From Rickettsiales bacterium (lineage in GTDB: Bacteria > Pseudomonadota > Alphaproteobacteria > Rickettsiales > JABCZZ01), in the NCBI GenBank assembly GCA_035765535.1, contig DASTXE010000004.1:253137-317136 (forward strand): a DNA stretch of 64,000 bases, given 5' to 3'. Position numbers and translations under genes: made by a program. Shown piece by piece: positions 25,850-34,868 of the stretch. Position 1 is the stretch's first letter. Each line of letters begins with the position of its first letter. Under the pieces are notes generated by a model. That model searched no databases. It was not told the origin of the DNA and worked only from the letters and a program-made list of their open reading frames with translations.

Positions 25850-27787
25850 ATGAGCAAAGTCATAGGGATAGATCTTGGAACCACGAACTCGTGCGTCGCC
25901 ATCATGGAAGGCAAGAACGTGCGCGTGATCGAAAATTCGGATGACGGGCTGCGCACCACCCCGTCCATCGTTGCCTTTACCGAAGGCGGCGAAATGCTGG
26001 TCGGCAACACGGCAAAACGCCAGGCCGTGACCAATTCCGGCGATACGATTTTCGCGGTAAAGCGCCTGATCGGCCGCACGTTCGACGATCCGACCACGCA
26101 GAAAGACATCAAACTCGTTCCTTATAAGATTACCAAAGCCGACAATGGCGACGCCTGGGTGGAAGCTAAAGGCAAGAAATACAGCCCCAGCCAGATCAGC
26201 GCCTTCATCCTCACCAAGATGAAGGAAACCGCTGAAAGCTACCTCGGCGAAAAAGTGACGCAGGCCGTCATCACGGTTCCCGCTTACTTCAACGACGCCC
26301 AGCGTCAGGCCACCAAGGACGCAGGCAAGATCGCAGGGCTTGACGTGCTGCGTATCATCAACGAGCCGACCGCTGCCGCGCTTGCTTACGGTCTCGACAA
26401 GGTAGACGGTAAAGCCAAGAACATCGCCGTATATGACTTGGGCGGCGGTACGTTCGACGTATCCATCCTTGAAATCGGCGACGGCGTATTCGAAGTGAAA
26501 GCCACCAACGGTGACACATTCCTGGGCGGTGAAGACTTCGACATGCGCATCCTGGATTTCCTCGCTGACGAATTCAAAAAGGAATCCGGCATCGACCTGC
26601 GCAAGGACAAGCTCGCACTGCAGCGCCTGAAAGAAGCTGCGGAAAAAGCGAAGATCGAACTCTCCGCCACCACACAGACTGAAGTGAACCTGCCCTTCAT
26701 CACGGCGGATGCAAGCGGTCCGAAGCACTTGAACGTGAAGCTGAACCGCGCGAAGCTGGAAGCCCTCGTAGACGATCTGGTCCAGAAGACCGTCGGTCCC
26801 TGCAAAGCCGCACTGAAAGATGCCGGCCTTTCCACTTCGGAAATCGACGAAGTGATCCTGGTAGGCGGTATGACCCGTATGCCCAAGATCACGGAAGTCG
26901 TGAAGTCGCTCTTCGGCCGCGATCCGCATAAAGGTGTGAACCCGGACGAAGTTGTGGCCATGGGCGCTGCGATCCAGGCTGGCGTACTTAAAGGCGAAGT
27001 GAAAGACGTGCTGCTGCTCGACGTGACCCCGCTGTCGCTCGGCATCGAAACGATGGGCGGTATCTTCACGCGCATCATCGACCGCAACACCACCATCCCG
27101 ACCAAAAAGAGCCAGGTCTTCTCGACCGCGGACGACAACCAGACCGCCGTTACCATCCGCGTTTCGCAGGGTGAGCGCGAGCTGGCTGCCGACAATAAAA
27201 TGCTCGGCCAGTTCGACCTCGTAGGCATTCCGCCCGCTCCGCGCGGCATGCCGCAGATCGAAGTGACCTTCGATATCGATGCGAACGGCATCGTCAACGT
27301 ATCCGCGAAGGATAAGGCAACCGGTAAGGAACAGCAGATCCGTATCCAGGCTTCCGGCGGTCTGTCCGAAGCAGACATCCAGAAAATGGTGAAAGACGCT
27401 GAGGCGAATGCTGAAGAAGATAAGAAGCGCCGCGCCAATATCGAAGCCAAGAACCACGCTGAAAGCATGGTGCACTCGGTGGAGAAGAACCTTAAGGAAC
27501 ATGGCGACAAAATCCCGTCTTCCGACAAGGAGCAGATCGAACGTGATGTAGAAGCGCTGAAGAAAGCCCTCGAAAGCGAAGACACGGACGAGATCAACAC
27601 GAAGCTCCAGACGCTCACGGAATCTTCCATGAAGCTCGGCGAAGCGCTCTACAAAGCGCAGCAGGCTGAAGGGGCAGCAGCTCCGGGCGGACAGGCTGGC
27701 ACCGAAGATGCGACCGCGACCGGCGGCAGCAACGAAGGGGTTGTCGATGCTGAGTTCGAAGAAATCGACGAGAACAAGAAAAAATAA
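25850..27787 (+). CDS. dnaK: molecular chaperone DnaK (Hsp70)
   Basis: Major cytoplasmic Hsp70, which folds client proteins with DnaJ and GrpE. It is 645 residues, the usual length. Seen: the ATPase domain from [14 protein letters not shown] (residue 5) through [14 protein letters not shown] (about 195) and [10 protein letters not shown]; the interdomain linker [19 protein letters not shown]; the substrate-binding domain; and the C-terminal lid ending in EEIDENKKK, close to the EEVK-type tail. GGAG lies 8 nt before the ATG. It is followed by dnaJ after 80 bp. Confidence 0.99.
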   Translation: MSKVIGIDLGTTNSCVAIMEGKNVRVIENSDDGLRTTPSIVAFTEGGEMLVGNTAKRQAVTNSGDTIFAVKRLIGRTFDDPTTQKDIKLVPYKITKADNGDAWVEAKGKKYSPSQISAFILTKMKETAESYLGEKVTQAVITVPAYFNDAQRQATKDAGKIAGLDVLRIINEPTAAALAYGLDKVDGKAKNIAVYDLGGGTFDVSILEIGDGVFEVKATNGDTFLGGEDFDMRILDFLADEFKKESGIDLRKDKLALQRLKEAAEKAKIELSATTQTEVNLPFITADASGPKHLNVKLNRAKLEALVDDLVQKTVGPCKAALKDAGLSTSEIDEVILVGGMTRMPKITEVVKSLFGRDPHKGVNPDEVVAMGAAIQAGVLKGEVKDVLLLDVTPLSLGIETMGGIFTRIIDRNTTIPTKKSQVFSTADDNQTAVTIRVSQGERELAADNKMLGQFDLVGIPPAPRGMPQIEVTFDIDANGIVNVSAKDKATGKEQQIRIQASGGLSEADIQKMVKDAEANAEEDKKRRANIEAKNHAESMVHSVEKNLKEHGDKIPSSDKEQIERDVEALKKALESEDTDEINTKLQTLTESSMKLGEALYKAQQAEGAAAPGGQAGTEDATATGGSNEGVVDAEFEEIDENKKK

Positions 27788-27790
27788 GAC

Positions 27791-27838
27791 GTGACAAGTG
27801 GCAGGGGATAAGTGACAAGTGTCGCTTTGAACCTGCCA
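27791..27838 (+). promoter_or_regulatory. dnaK-dnaJ intercistronic hairpin with direct repeats
   Basis: GTGACAAGTG occurs at 27791-27800 and again at 27812-27821, and TGGCAGG (27799-27805) can pair with CCTGCCA (27832-27838). There is no T tract, so a processing or attenuation element is likelier than a full terminator; its effect is unknown. Confidence 0.4.
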
Positions 27839-27867
27839 TTTGCCATATTAAGGACTCTCTACGGTTT

Positions 27868-29025
27868 ATGTCACAAAAGCGCGACTATTACGAAGTATTA
27901 GGTGTTTCTCGCAACGCGGATGCGGATGCCCTGAAAAAAGCATACCGCAAGCTTGCCATGCAGTTTCACCCGGATAAGAATCCCGGCGACAAGCAGGCGG
28001 AGCAGAAATTCAAGGAACTTAACGAAGCTTATGACGTCCTGCGTGACGATCAGAAACGCGCGGCTTACGATCGCTTCGGTCATCAGGCTTTTGAAAACGG
28101 CATGGGCGGCGGACGCGGCGGCGGTCATCCGGGCGCTGGCGCAGCCGGATTCGATTTCTCTTCCAGCTTCGCCGATATCTTTGAGGATTTCTTCGGCGGC
28201 GGTAGCGGTATGGGCGGTGGCGCACGCAGCGGCGCAGGCAGTCAGGCACGCGGTTCCGACCTGCGCTATAACCTGACCATCTCGCTGGAAGACGCCTTCA
28301 AAGGTAAGCAGGAAAATATCAAAATCACGACCTCTGTCGGTTGCGACGCCTGCCAGGGCAGCGGCGCGGAAGCAGGCAGCAAGCCCATCACCTGCCCCAC
28401 CTGTAACGGTGCGGGCCGCGTGCGCGCAAGCCAGGGCTTCTTCACGATCGAACGTTCCTGCGCATCTTGCCAGGGAGCAGGCAAGATCATCAAGGACCCG
28501 TGCCGCAAATGCGCAGGCTCAGGTCGTATGCGTAAAGAAAAAACGCTGCTGGTCAATATCCCCGCCGGTGTCGAGGAAGGCACGCGCATTCGCCTGGCCG
28601 GTGAAGGCGAGGCAGGATTCCGCAGCGGCGAAGCAGGCGACCTCTATATCTTCCTGTCTATCCGCCAGCATCCGTTCTTCGTGCGCGATGGCAGCAACCT
28701 GCTGTGCAAGATCCCCATTCCCGTCACAACGGCAGCGCTCGGCGGCAGCATTGAAGCCCCGACGATTGACGGCGGCAAAGTCAAGGTAACCATTCCCGAA
28801 GGCACGCAAAGCGGCCACCAGTTCCGCCTCAAAGGCAAGGGCATGTCGTCCATGCGCGGCCCGCGCGGCGATATGTATATCGAAGTCAGCGTGGAAACCC
28901 CGGTCAATCTCAATAAAAAGCAGAAAGACTTGCTGAAGGAATTCGAGAAAACCGGCGGCCATACCAATCCGGCTTCGGAAGGGTTCTTCAGCAAGGCAAA
29001 GGAATTCTGGAGCTCCATGGAGTAA
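27868..29025 (+). CDS. dnaJ: chaperone protein DnaJ
   Basis: Type I Hsp40 co-chaperone of DnaK, 385 residues. Seen: the J domain at residues 1-70 with HPD in [10 protein letters not shown]; a Gly/Phe-rich linker at about 75-130; four CxxCxGxG zinc-finger repeats ([32 protein letters not shown]) at about 152-216; and two C-terminal client-binding domains. AAGGA lies 13 nt before the ATG, a rather long spacing. The next small gene starts 1 bp after its stop. Confidence 0.99.
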   Translation: MSQKRDYYEVLGVSRNADADALKKAYRKLAMQFHPDKNPGDKQAEQKFKELNEAYDVLRDDQKRAAYDRFGHQAFENGMGGGRGGGHPGAGAAGFDFSSSFADIFEDFFGGGSGMGGGARSGAGSQARGSDLRYNLTISLEDAFKGKQENIKITTSVGCDACQGSGAEAGSKPITCPTCNGAGRVRASQGFFTIERSCASCQGAGKIIKDPCRKCAGSGRMRKEKTLLVNIPAGVEEGTRIRLAGEGEAGFRSGEAGDLYIFLSIRQHPFFVRDGSNLLCKIPIPVTTAALGGSIEAPTIDGGKVKVTIPEGTQSGHQFRLKGKGMSSMRGPRGDMYIEVSVETPVNLNKKQKDLLKEFEKTGGHTNPASEGFFSKAKEFWSSME

Positions 29026-29026
29026 T

Positions 29027-29320
29027 ATGAAAGCGCTTTACGCGGTTATCATATCCCTGTTTCTTCCATTAGCGGCCTTTGCTGCCGCTCCTGACACTAC
29101 TGCTGACTCTTATATCGCCTGTGGCTGCGGGTGCTGCCTGCTCGACCGGAGTCCAATGCCCGAGACTTGCGTAAAAGATGCCGAAGCCCTGCAGCAGGTC
29201 ATCCAGCAAGACAAGGAAAAAGCCCACTCACCTGATTGCCCTGTAGCGGGCTGCACCTACGGCACGAAATACACCATCTGCCACTCACAGGAACCGCGGG
29301 CACTTCCCGGAACCCGATGA
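29027..29320 (+). CDS. small exported cysteine-rich protein
   Basis: 97 residues with a signal peptide (MKALYAVIISLFLPLAAFAAAP) and eight cysteines in the mature part (CGCGCC, C, C, C, C). This suggests an oxidised or metal-binding periplasmic protein. It starts 1 bp after the dnaJ stop, with the ribosome site GGAG inside dnaJ, so it would be co-transcribed with the heat-shock operon. No family is recognised. C-x-C-x-C-C near residue 33 looks metal-binding; that is inference. Confidence 0.65.
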   Translation: MKALYAVIISLFLPLAAFAAAPDTTADSYIACGCGCCLLDRSPMPETCVKDAEALQQVIQQDKEKAHSPDCPVAGCTYGTKYTICHSQEPRALPGTR

Positions 29321-29357
29321 CGCGGAACATCATCTGAAACTGGTGAGAATACTTCGC

Positions 29358-30644
29358 CTAACGCCTCATAGTTCCCGGACGCCTTTGTCCTCTCGCTTCC
29401 CAAGAAGATTGCTCTACCTGTGCTGCCTGCTTGTGCTGCATGGCTAATTGCAAAAACCGGGCAGCAAACTGGCTGCCGTCTTCATAGTCAATTTCATGCG
29501 TAGGTTTTACTTGCGTTGCTTCAAGCAGCTTTCCGGCTAATTTTCCTGCACCGTCTGAACCTTCCAGTTCCGCTTCGGTTATCATAGCAGCAATACCATG
29601 CTCCGAGAAAAACCGGGCACGATTTTCATTCTCATAAGACCATCCCCGGAGTGTGCGTGGAATAACAACAAAAGGCTTATGCTGCGAGGCAAGTTCCAGC
29701 GTGGCGTTATAACTTCCCCTTACAATAGCGGCTTTGCAATTGGCTATATCATAGGAGAAGTCTTCATTATTATAACTACGCATAACCGTTATTTTTCCAC
29801 TGCCTTCTATCCGTGCTTTTTCCTCAAACGCTCTGAACACCTCATCCGGACAATCATTGGAAAGTACGATCTTCCACGGCTGATCCGCAAAGAGGCTCTG
29901 CTTACTCGCTTCTATAGCCTTATCAAAGAATAATTGATCGCTGGGCTTATAGCCGCCGCTGGAAAACACCATGACTGGCTGTTTCTCAGAAGGCAACGGA
30001 TGATCATTCGGTGGTCGGTCTGCAAGAATATGCCCCAGCTGCTCCGGTTCCGGAACTATACCTGGTGTGGGCGTATTTTCTTTATAACCCTCCACCAAAA
30101 GATGATCGAAAGGTTTAAGCCGCTCCCGCCTCTGTTCTGTAAATTCAAGAGTAGCACAATCGTCCCGCGCAATCGTTACAATGGGAAGCGGTGCGCCTGA
30201 CTCCCGGCGGTATTGCGCGACTGCATCCACATCAGGGACGCGAGACGCGTTATAAGAGAGAGGATGAAATTCAAATACGGCGATATCCGGTTTGAAATCA
30301 CGCGCGATTTCCATCACCTTGTCAGTACGCAGTTTCTGATAATCAGGCCGGTCTTCATAAAGACTTCCATCAGGGGTATAATTGCCTTCCGTGGCACGAT
30401 CGATCCTTGGCAATTTCCTCAATGTTCCTTCGAAATCAAATATCTGTTCATCAATATCACCAGAGACGACTATAACCTCTCCTCCCATCTCCCGGATACG
30501 TTTTGCAAGAGTGCTGGCAATTCTTGCATGCCCAAATGTTCTCTCTGTTTCAACAAACAGCATTACACGCGGTGGATGGCCATATTGTTCTGTAAACGCA
30601 TCGACCTGACGTTGTATTTCGCGATACCGTGCAGATTTGTGCAT
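29358..30644 (-). CDS. GT-B type glycosyltransferase, MurG/COG4671-like
   Basis: 428 residues from the ATG at 30644; the frame is open 11 codons further to a TTG. Seen: an N-terminal RVMLFVETERTFGHARIASTLA resembling the G-loop of GT-B enzymes, VFEFHPLSYN, a second domain starting MVFSSGGY, and a C-terminal donor-site-like stretch (AAIVRGSYNATLELASQHKP then VVIPRT.., FFSEHG). This is the layout of predicted glycosyltransferases related to the GT28 C-terminal domain. Donor and acceptor are unknown. It lies alone, convergent with the dnaJ operon. Confidence 0.7.
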   Translation of the reverse strand: MHKSARYREIQRQVDAFTEQYGHPPRVMLFVETERTFGHARIASTLAKRIREMGGEVIVVSGDIDEQIFDFEGTLRKLPRIDRATEGNYTPDGSLYEDRPDYQKLRTDKVMEIARDFKPDIAVFEFHPLSYNASRVPDVDAVAQYRRESGAPLPIVTIARDDCATLEFTEQRRERLKPFDHLLVEGYKENTPTPGIVPEPEQLGHILADRPPNDHPLPSEKQPVMVFSSGGYKPSDQLFFDKAIEASKQSLFADQPWKIVLSNDCPDEVFRAFEEKARIEGSGKITVMRSYNNEDFSYDIANCKAAIVRGSYNATLELASQHKPFVVIPRTLRGWSYENENRARFFSEHGIAAMITEAELEGSDGAGKLAGKLLEATQVKPTHEIDYEDGSQFAARFLQLAMQHKQAAQVEQSSWEARGQRRPGTMRR

Positions 30645-30744
30645 AAGGAAACATACCCTGATAAGACGAGGAAGCAATGAGGATGCACACTTTATCCTCT
30701 AATACTTAACAATGGGTTAACGCGTCAGGAGATAGGAAGAGCTA

Positions 30745-31389
30745 TTAATACTCCACCGCAACAGGATCAAGACTCCGCCACAGATACCATGTCGCCACGG
30801 TGCGATAAGGCCGCCATTTCTCCGATCGCTTGCGTATATCCGCCAGCGTCAGTTTCTTGCCCTTGCCGTAATGCAGCTCGACCGCTTTTTGCAGCCCGAT
30901 ATCCGCCAGCGGAAACACATCCGGCCGCATGAGGTGGAAAATCAGGAACATCTCCGCCGACCATTTGCCGATCCCCTTGATCGAAACCAGTGTCTCTATT
31001 ACCTCTTCATCGTTCTTCGCGTGCCAGTCATTGCCGGGGTTATTCAGGAAAAATTGCGAAAGCTCTTTCAGGTAAAGCACCTTCGAGCGTGAAAGCCCGA
31101 ACGAACGCAACGTTTCATCATCCCGCTTGAGCACAAGCTCCGGCGTCACCGCGCCCCCAAGCCCTGTTTCGAGCTTCTTCCACACGCTTTCCGCCGCCTT
31201 GACGGAAATCTGCTGGCCGACAATCGCCCGCGCCAGCGAGAAGAACGCGCTGCCGCGGCTGGCAAGCGCCTCCCCTTCATATTGCGCCATGATTCCCGCC
31301 AGCACCTTGTCTTTCTTGGCAAGGAATGCCTTCGCTTCATCCCAGTAGTCAGGAATGGGGGCGCTTAATGACTTGTTATTCGTGCTCAT
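30745..31389 (-). CDS. DNA-3-methyladenine glycosylase II, AlkA-like
   Basis: Base-excision repair glycosylase of the HhH-GPD superfamily, 214 residues from MSTNNKS. Seen: ALARAIVGQQISVKAAE-like helices (FSLARAIVGQQIS), the helix-hairpin-helix IKGIGKWSAEMFL and the catalytic Asp in VFPLADIGLQKAV. It lacks the N-terminal AlkA domain of E. coli and is the compact type. It is divergent from the kinase gene next door with only about 40 bp between starts, so they share a promoter region. Confidence 0.9.
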   Translation of the reverse strand: MSTNNKSLSAPIPDYWDEAKAFLAKKDKVLAGIMAQYEGEALASRGSAFFSLARAIVGQQISVKAAESVWKKLETGLGGAVTPELVLKRDDETLRSFGLSRSKVLYLKELSQFFLNNPGNDWHAKNDEEVIETLVSIKGIGKWSAEMFLIFHLMRPDVFPLADIGLQKAVELHYGKGKKLTLADIRKRSEKWRPYRTVATWYLWRSLDPVAVEY

Positions 31390-31429
31390 CGTGCTACTAA
31401 CAACTAAACAACCCAAAGGTTATATTTCC

Positions 31430-32434
31430 ATGACCCATACTATTTACGATATTTGCGGCATCGGCAATGCTATTGTGGACATTCTTGCTCATGCGGATGA
31501 AGAGTTCATCCGCGAGCAGAACCTGCTCAAGGGCGCCATGACCATGATCGACGAAGAACGCGCCGAAGAGCTTTACGGCCTGATGGAAGGCACCGCCAAG
31601 GAATGTTCCGGCGGTTCCGCTGCCAATACGATGGCGGGCATTGCCTCGCTCGGTGGCATGCCGGCCTTCATCGGCAAGGTCAAGCAGGATGGTCCCGGCG
31701 AATCCTTCCGCTACGATATGCGCACCATCGGCGTGCATTTCGACACGCCCGCCCAGGCGGACGGTAAGGCAACCGCGCGCTGCTATATCTTCGTCACGCC
31801 GGATGCCCAGCGCACCATGAACACCTATATCGGTGCCTGCGCGGAACTGACCGAGGACGACATTAACGACGCGCTTGTCGCGCATTCCAAGATCACCTAT
31901 ATCGAAGGCTATCTCTGGGATACGCCCAACGCCAAGGCCGCGATCCGCAAGGCGTTGAAAGTAGCACATGATTACGATCGCACGGTCGCCTTCACCCTGT
32001 CGGATATATTCTGCGTCGACCGCCACCGTCAGGATTTCATCGAATTGATCGGCTCGCATATCAACATCCTGTTCGCCAACGAAAACGAGCTGAAATCCCT
32101 TTACCAGACCGACAATTTCGACCGTGCAGCAGAAATGGTGCGCGGCAAATGCGACATCGCAGTGTTAACCCGCAGCGAAAAAGGCTCTCTCATCGTAACG
32201 AAGGACAATACAATCCATATCGAAGCCGGAAAAGATCTGGATGTGGTGGACAGCACCGGCGCGGGGGATCTCTATGCAAGCGGCTTCCTGCACGGCTTTG
32301 CACAGGGCATGGATCTGAAAGCCTGCGGAGAAATTGCCACGCTGTGCGCATCCGAAATTATCCAGCAGATCGGCGCCCGCCCTCAACGTCCCTTAAATCA
32401 ATTGATTCAGCATAAAAATAAGGTGAAGGCATAA
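31430..32434 (+). CDS. PfkB family carbohydrate/adenosine kinase
   Basis: Ribokinase-superfamily kinase, 334 residues from MTHTIYDICGIGNAIVDIL; the open frame extends 25 codons upstream but without a ribosome site. Seen: GGSAANTMAGIASLGG (substrate end), TRSEKGSLIV, and the anion-hole/catalytic motif DSTGAGDLYASGFLHG with the catalytic Asp. The overall layout matches alphaproteobacterial adenosine kinases, but ribokinase or another nucleoside/sugar substrate cannot be excluded. A terminator hairpin overlaps the stop codon. Confidence 0.88.
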   Translation: MTHTIYDICGIGNAIVDILAHADEEFIREQNLLKGAMTMIDEERAEELYGLMEGTAKECSGGSAANTMAGIASLGGMPAFIGKVKQDGPGESFRYDMRTIGVHFDTPAQADGKATARCYIFVTPDAQRTMNTYIGACAELTEDDINDALVAHSKITYIEGYLWDTPNAKAAIRKALKVAHDYDRTVAFTLSDIFCVDRHRQDFIELIGSHINILFANENELKSLYQTDNFDRAAEMVRGKCDIAVLTRSEKGSLIVTKDNTIHIEAGKDLDVVDSTGAGDLYASGFLHGFAQGMDLKACGEIATLCASEIIQQIGARPQRPLNQLIQHKNKVKA

Positions 32435-32449
32435 TAACGCCTTCACCTT
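32420..32449. terminator. hairpin over the kinase stop codon, likely bidirectional
   Basis: AAGGTGAAGGC (32420-32430) pairs perfectly with GCCTTCACCTT (32439-32449) around ATAATAAC, which contains the kinase TAA (32432-32434). On the minus strand it is followed by TTATTTTTATG, so it best ends the converging gene at 32470-32907. Confidence 0.7.
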
Positions 32450-32469
32450 CAAGTCTGGGCTGCAAACCT

Positions 32470-32907
32470 TTACTTCTGCTTACCTTCGGATTCCTGCCGT
32501 TTGCCTTCCGGCGCCTTTTCGGCAAGATGTTTCCAGTGCGCATCCATATGCTGGGCGACGATCTCGCGTTCATCCGGCGAAAGCTGTGGTGCAACTTCCG
32601 CAAAGCCTGCGCACATATTGTCATGGATCGCCATCTTCAGCCGCACGAGCTCTTTATGGCGTGAGAGGAATTTCTCTTTATCGAACTTCGGTGCAGTCAG
32701 CACGGCGCGCATCTGCTGGTAGACATCCTTTTCCTTCAATATAAGCGGCTCGTTCTGCTTGCGCACCTGCTCCATGGTCTTGTGCAGCAATTCGCGTTTG
32801 TTATCAGGCAATGCTTTGTCCCAATCAACATCCTCATGCGCATACGCGCTGACGGCGCCCGTGATAAGCCATAAAGCCGTTCCTAAAGCCAGCATCGTGC
32901 TTTTCAT
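32470..32907 (-). CDS. periplasmic heavy-metal-resistance-like protein (Spy/ZraP/CnrX type)
   Basis: 145 residues from the ATG at 32907, preceded by AAGGAGA; the frame stays open upstream. A signal peptide (MKSTMLALGTALWLITGAVSAYAHED) is followed by an all-helical charged domain (LPDNKRELLHKTMEQVRKQ, AVLTAPKFDKEKFLSRHKEL, LSPDEREIVAQHM). The layout matches the Metal_resist/LTxxQ periplasmic family, whose members sense metals or act as envelope-stress chaperones. It lies 102 bp downstream of an EF-hand lipoprotein on the same strand. Confidence 0.7.
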   Translation of the reverse strand: MKSTMLALGTALWLITGAVSAYAHEDVDWDKALPDNKRELLHKTMEQVRKQNEPLILKEKDVYQQMRAVLTAPKFDKEKFLSRHKELVRLKMAIHDNMCAGFAEVAPQLSPDEREIVAQHMDAHWKHLAEKAPEGKRQESEGKQK

Positions 32908-33008
32908 ACATTCTCCTTTTTGAAAGACCGCGCCCTGAAATCGCCCGGATGAACGTGATACGGGTGAATAAAGGAAACTACTCGCTGCGCTGGAAAAAAT
33001 AATCGCTG

Positions 33009-33602
33009 TTATTTGTCGGCAGCGTGGCAAACCGCTGTGACTTCCTGCTTGTCCAGCCTGCCGTTATGGTCACGGTCGAGTTCGTCGAAATTCTTCTGCA
33101 CCTGGGTCAGGAATTCATCCTGCGTCACCTTGAAATCAAGGTTAGTATCCGCAGACATAACCGGATCTATCAGCAGCATGGATTCCGAGCCGCTTTCGCT
33201 GTCATGCCGTATAGAGGGCTTACGGCTCCGCTTGCTTTCGCGCCGTTCGGCGCGTTGTTCCGCAAGCTGAAGACTGCGCCAGTACGGCGCGCGGTAACGG
33301 TCCAGTTCTTCCGATACAAGGTAACCGTTATGATCGATATCCATGCGCTTGAACTGGGCCTTCGCATCCGCCAAGAATTCTTCCCGGTCAAGCACGCCGT
33401 CATGATTTGTGTCGGCCTGCGCAAGCCAGTTGGAAAATGCCTGTTCGCAAGGAGGATTGCCAAGGCTTCCGCCATTCAGCGGTTCACCGTTCGGACTGTA
33501 AAGCACCTTGATAACATGCTTGTGCGGCTCATCGTCGGAACATGCAGCCAGCAGCAGCGGAAGCAGCAGAAGGCTTGCAAAGCACCGCATGAAGCTAGCC
33601 AT
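33009..33602 (-). CDS. EF-hand calcium-binding lipoprotein
   Basis: 197 residues with a lipoprotein signal (LLLLPLLLAAC, lipobox LAAC) and four EF-hand loops: DTNHDGVLDREEF, DIDHNGYLVSEEL, DTNLDFKVTQDEF (the third lacks the central Gly) and DRDHNGRLDKQEV. A Lys/Arg/Ser-rich linker separates the two pairs. It is probably anchored in the envelope and binds calcium. It overlaps the 3' end of aroQ by 8 bp, with GAGG 9 nt before the ATG inside aroQ, so the two are translationally coupled. Confidence 0.85.
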   Translation of the reverse strand: MASFMRCFASLLLLPLLLAACSDDEPHKHVIKVLYSPNGEPLNGGSLGNPPCEQAFSNWLAQADTNHDGVLDREEFLADAKAQFKRMDIDHNGYLVSEELDRYRAPYWRSLQLAEQRAERRESKRSRKPSIRHDSESGSESMLLIDPVMSADTNLDFKVTQDEFLTQVQKNFDELDRDHNGRLDKQEVTAVCHAADK

Positions 33603-34023
33603 TTACCATCGCCTCGATCGCCATGATATAACCGAACGCGCCAAAGCCCGAAACGACTCCGCGCACAGCGCGTGAAGTGTAGGTATGATGGCGGAATTGC
33701 TCGCGGCGGCAGATATTGGAAAGATGCACCTCAATCGCCGGAACATCCACAGACAGCAGCGCATCCATCAGCGCCACTGAAGTGTGACCGAACCCGGCCG
33801 GGTTGATGATGATGCCCGCCCCTGCTTTGCCCGCTTCCTGAACCCAGGTGATCAGTTCCCCCTCATGATTGCTCTGACGGAAATCGACCGTGACGGAAAG
33901 CGTGCGCGCCTTGTCCTCGCACAGCTTGCGGATGTCGTCCAGCGTCTGCTTTCCGTAAACCGTGGGCTCTCGCGTCCCCAGCATATTCAGGTTAGGACCG
34001 TTGATGATGAAAATCTGTTTCAT
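33595..34023 (-). CDS. aroQ: 3-dehydroquinate dehydratase, type II
   Basis: Shikimate-pathway enzyme converting 3-dehydroquinate to 3-dehydroshikimate, 142 residues, full length, dodecameric in the family. Seen: NGPNLNMLGTREPTVYG with the catalytic Tyr, RQSNHEGELITWVQ, IINPAGFGHTSVAL and the catalytic His region EVHLSNICRRE. In many alphaproteobacteria it precedes accB-accC; here it is followed by an EF-hand lipoprotein instead. Confidence 0.97.
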   Translation of the reverse strand: MKQIFIINGPNLNMLGTREPTVYGKQTLDDIRKLCEDKARTLSVTVDFRQSNHEGELITWVQEAGKAGAGIIINPAGFGHTSVALMDALLSVDVPAIEVHLSNICRREQFRHHTYTSRAVRGVVSGFGAFGYIMAIEAMVNG

Positions 34024-34028
34024 ACGCT

Positions 34029-34553
34029 TTATCTGGTTTGTGCCGCAGCCGGGGCTGTTTGAGGCATCTGGTTATCCGAACCATCGGTATTGAAATCGAT
34101 TGTAGATTTTTTATACGCCCTGCTCAAAGCAAAAATGGTTTTGTTATCCGTTAATTCGCATGCCTGCGTGTTTTTAGCAATACAGGAAAATTCAAAAACG
34201 GTGGGGCGCTTGTCACCGACGAGGAAATACACATAGTACAATCGGTGGGCGGGGTTACTGACGCTATCCTTGAACACGAGCTTCGGCATTCCCAGCGCAT
34301 ATTCCACCATTTCCGCCGTCGCGCCGATGAAAACCATATGCTTGAGAAGGATTTCTTTTTCCGTCACGCCAATGCCCGTAAGCCGCTTGATACGGTCCTG
34401 GCGGTAATGCTCGTATTTGGATAAGCCAGTGATTCCGAAGACGTCGACCTTCACGATGAGGTCGTTCAGTTCCTCCGGTTGGTACTCCTGCATGTAGCTG
34501 AGCCCTATGTAAACCATAAGGACAGCCACGATATATGGCAGTACACGCAGCAT
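34029..34553 (-). CDS. hypothetical protein with N-terminal membrane anchor
   Basis: 174 residues, not recognised. There is one hydrophobic segment at residues 5-20 (LPYIVAVLMVYIGLSYM), an anchor or uncleaved signal, then a mixed alpha/beta periplasmic domain (LLKHMVFIGATAEMVEYALG, HRLYYVYFLVG, VFEFSCIAKNTQACEL) and a polar Gln/Ala-rich tail. It ends 5 bp before aroQ on the same strand, so it is likely the first gene of that four-gene run. Confidence 0.6.
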   Translation of the reverse strand: MLRVLPYIVAVLMVYIGLSYMQEYQPEELNDLIVKVDVFGITGLSKYEHYRQDRIKRLTGIGVTEKEILLKHMVFIGATAEMVEYALGMPKLVFKDSVSNPAHRLYYVYFLVGDKRPTVFEFSCIAKNTQACELTDNKTIFALSRAYKKSTIDFNTDGSDNQMPQTAPAAAQTR

Positions 34554-34868
34554 GATAAAAACAGGTCACCCTTCTAGCTAAATACCATAGAATTAAAGGT
34601 AAATTATAGGGGTTATTTATTAATTTAATATTAAGTGGAGGTTTGTTTTTGGTTAAGAAATTGGATATTCCGGGCATTACGCAATTTGATGTGCACTGTC
34701 GCAATCTTGCATCATGCCTCCTGTTAAGAGACTACATCCGGCATCAACACAACCAAAAGAGGCCATTACAGAATGCTTATATGAAGAATTTGTTTCAAAA
34801 CACCACGCGTTCAAATCGTCACGAAAACTTCTGTACCTCTATGCGCCAATCTGTGTTAGGCTATATGT
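34554..34868. other. intergenic region, 315 bp
   Basis: AT-rich near 34570-34640 (probable divergent promoters). A GGAGG at 34637-34641 sits 7 nt before a TTG that opens a frame running 190 bp into the next gene in another frame. I do not count that as a gene. Nothing else is supported. Confidence 0.4.

Noticed and set aside
25796..27502. 568-codon minus-strand open frame opposite dnaK
   Set aside because: It is a mirror of dnaK codon usage and contains no recognisable domain; dnaK on the plus strand is certain.
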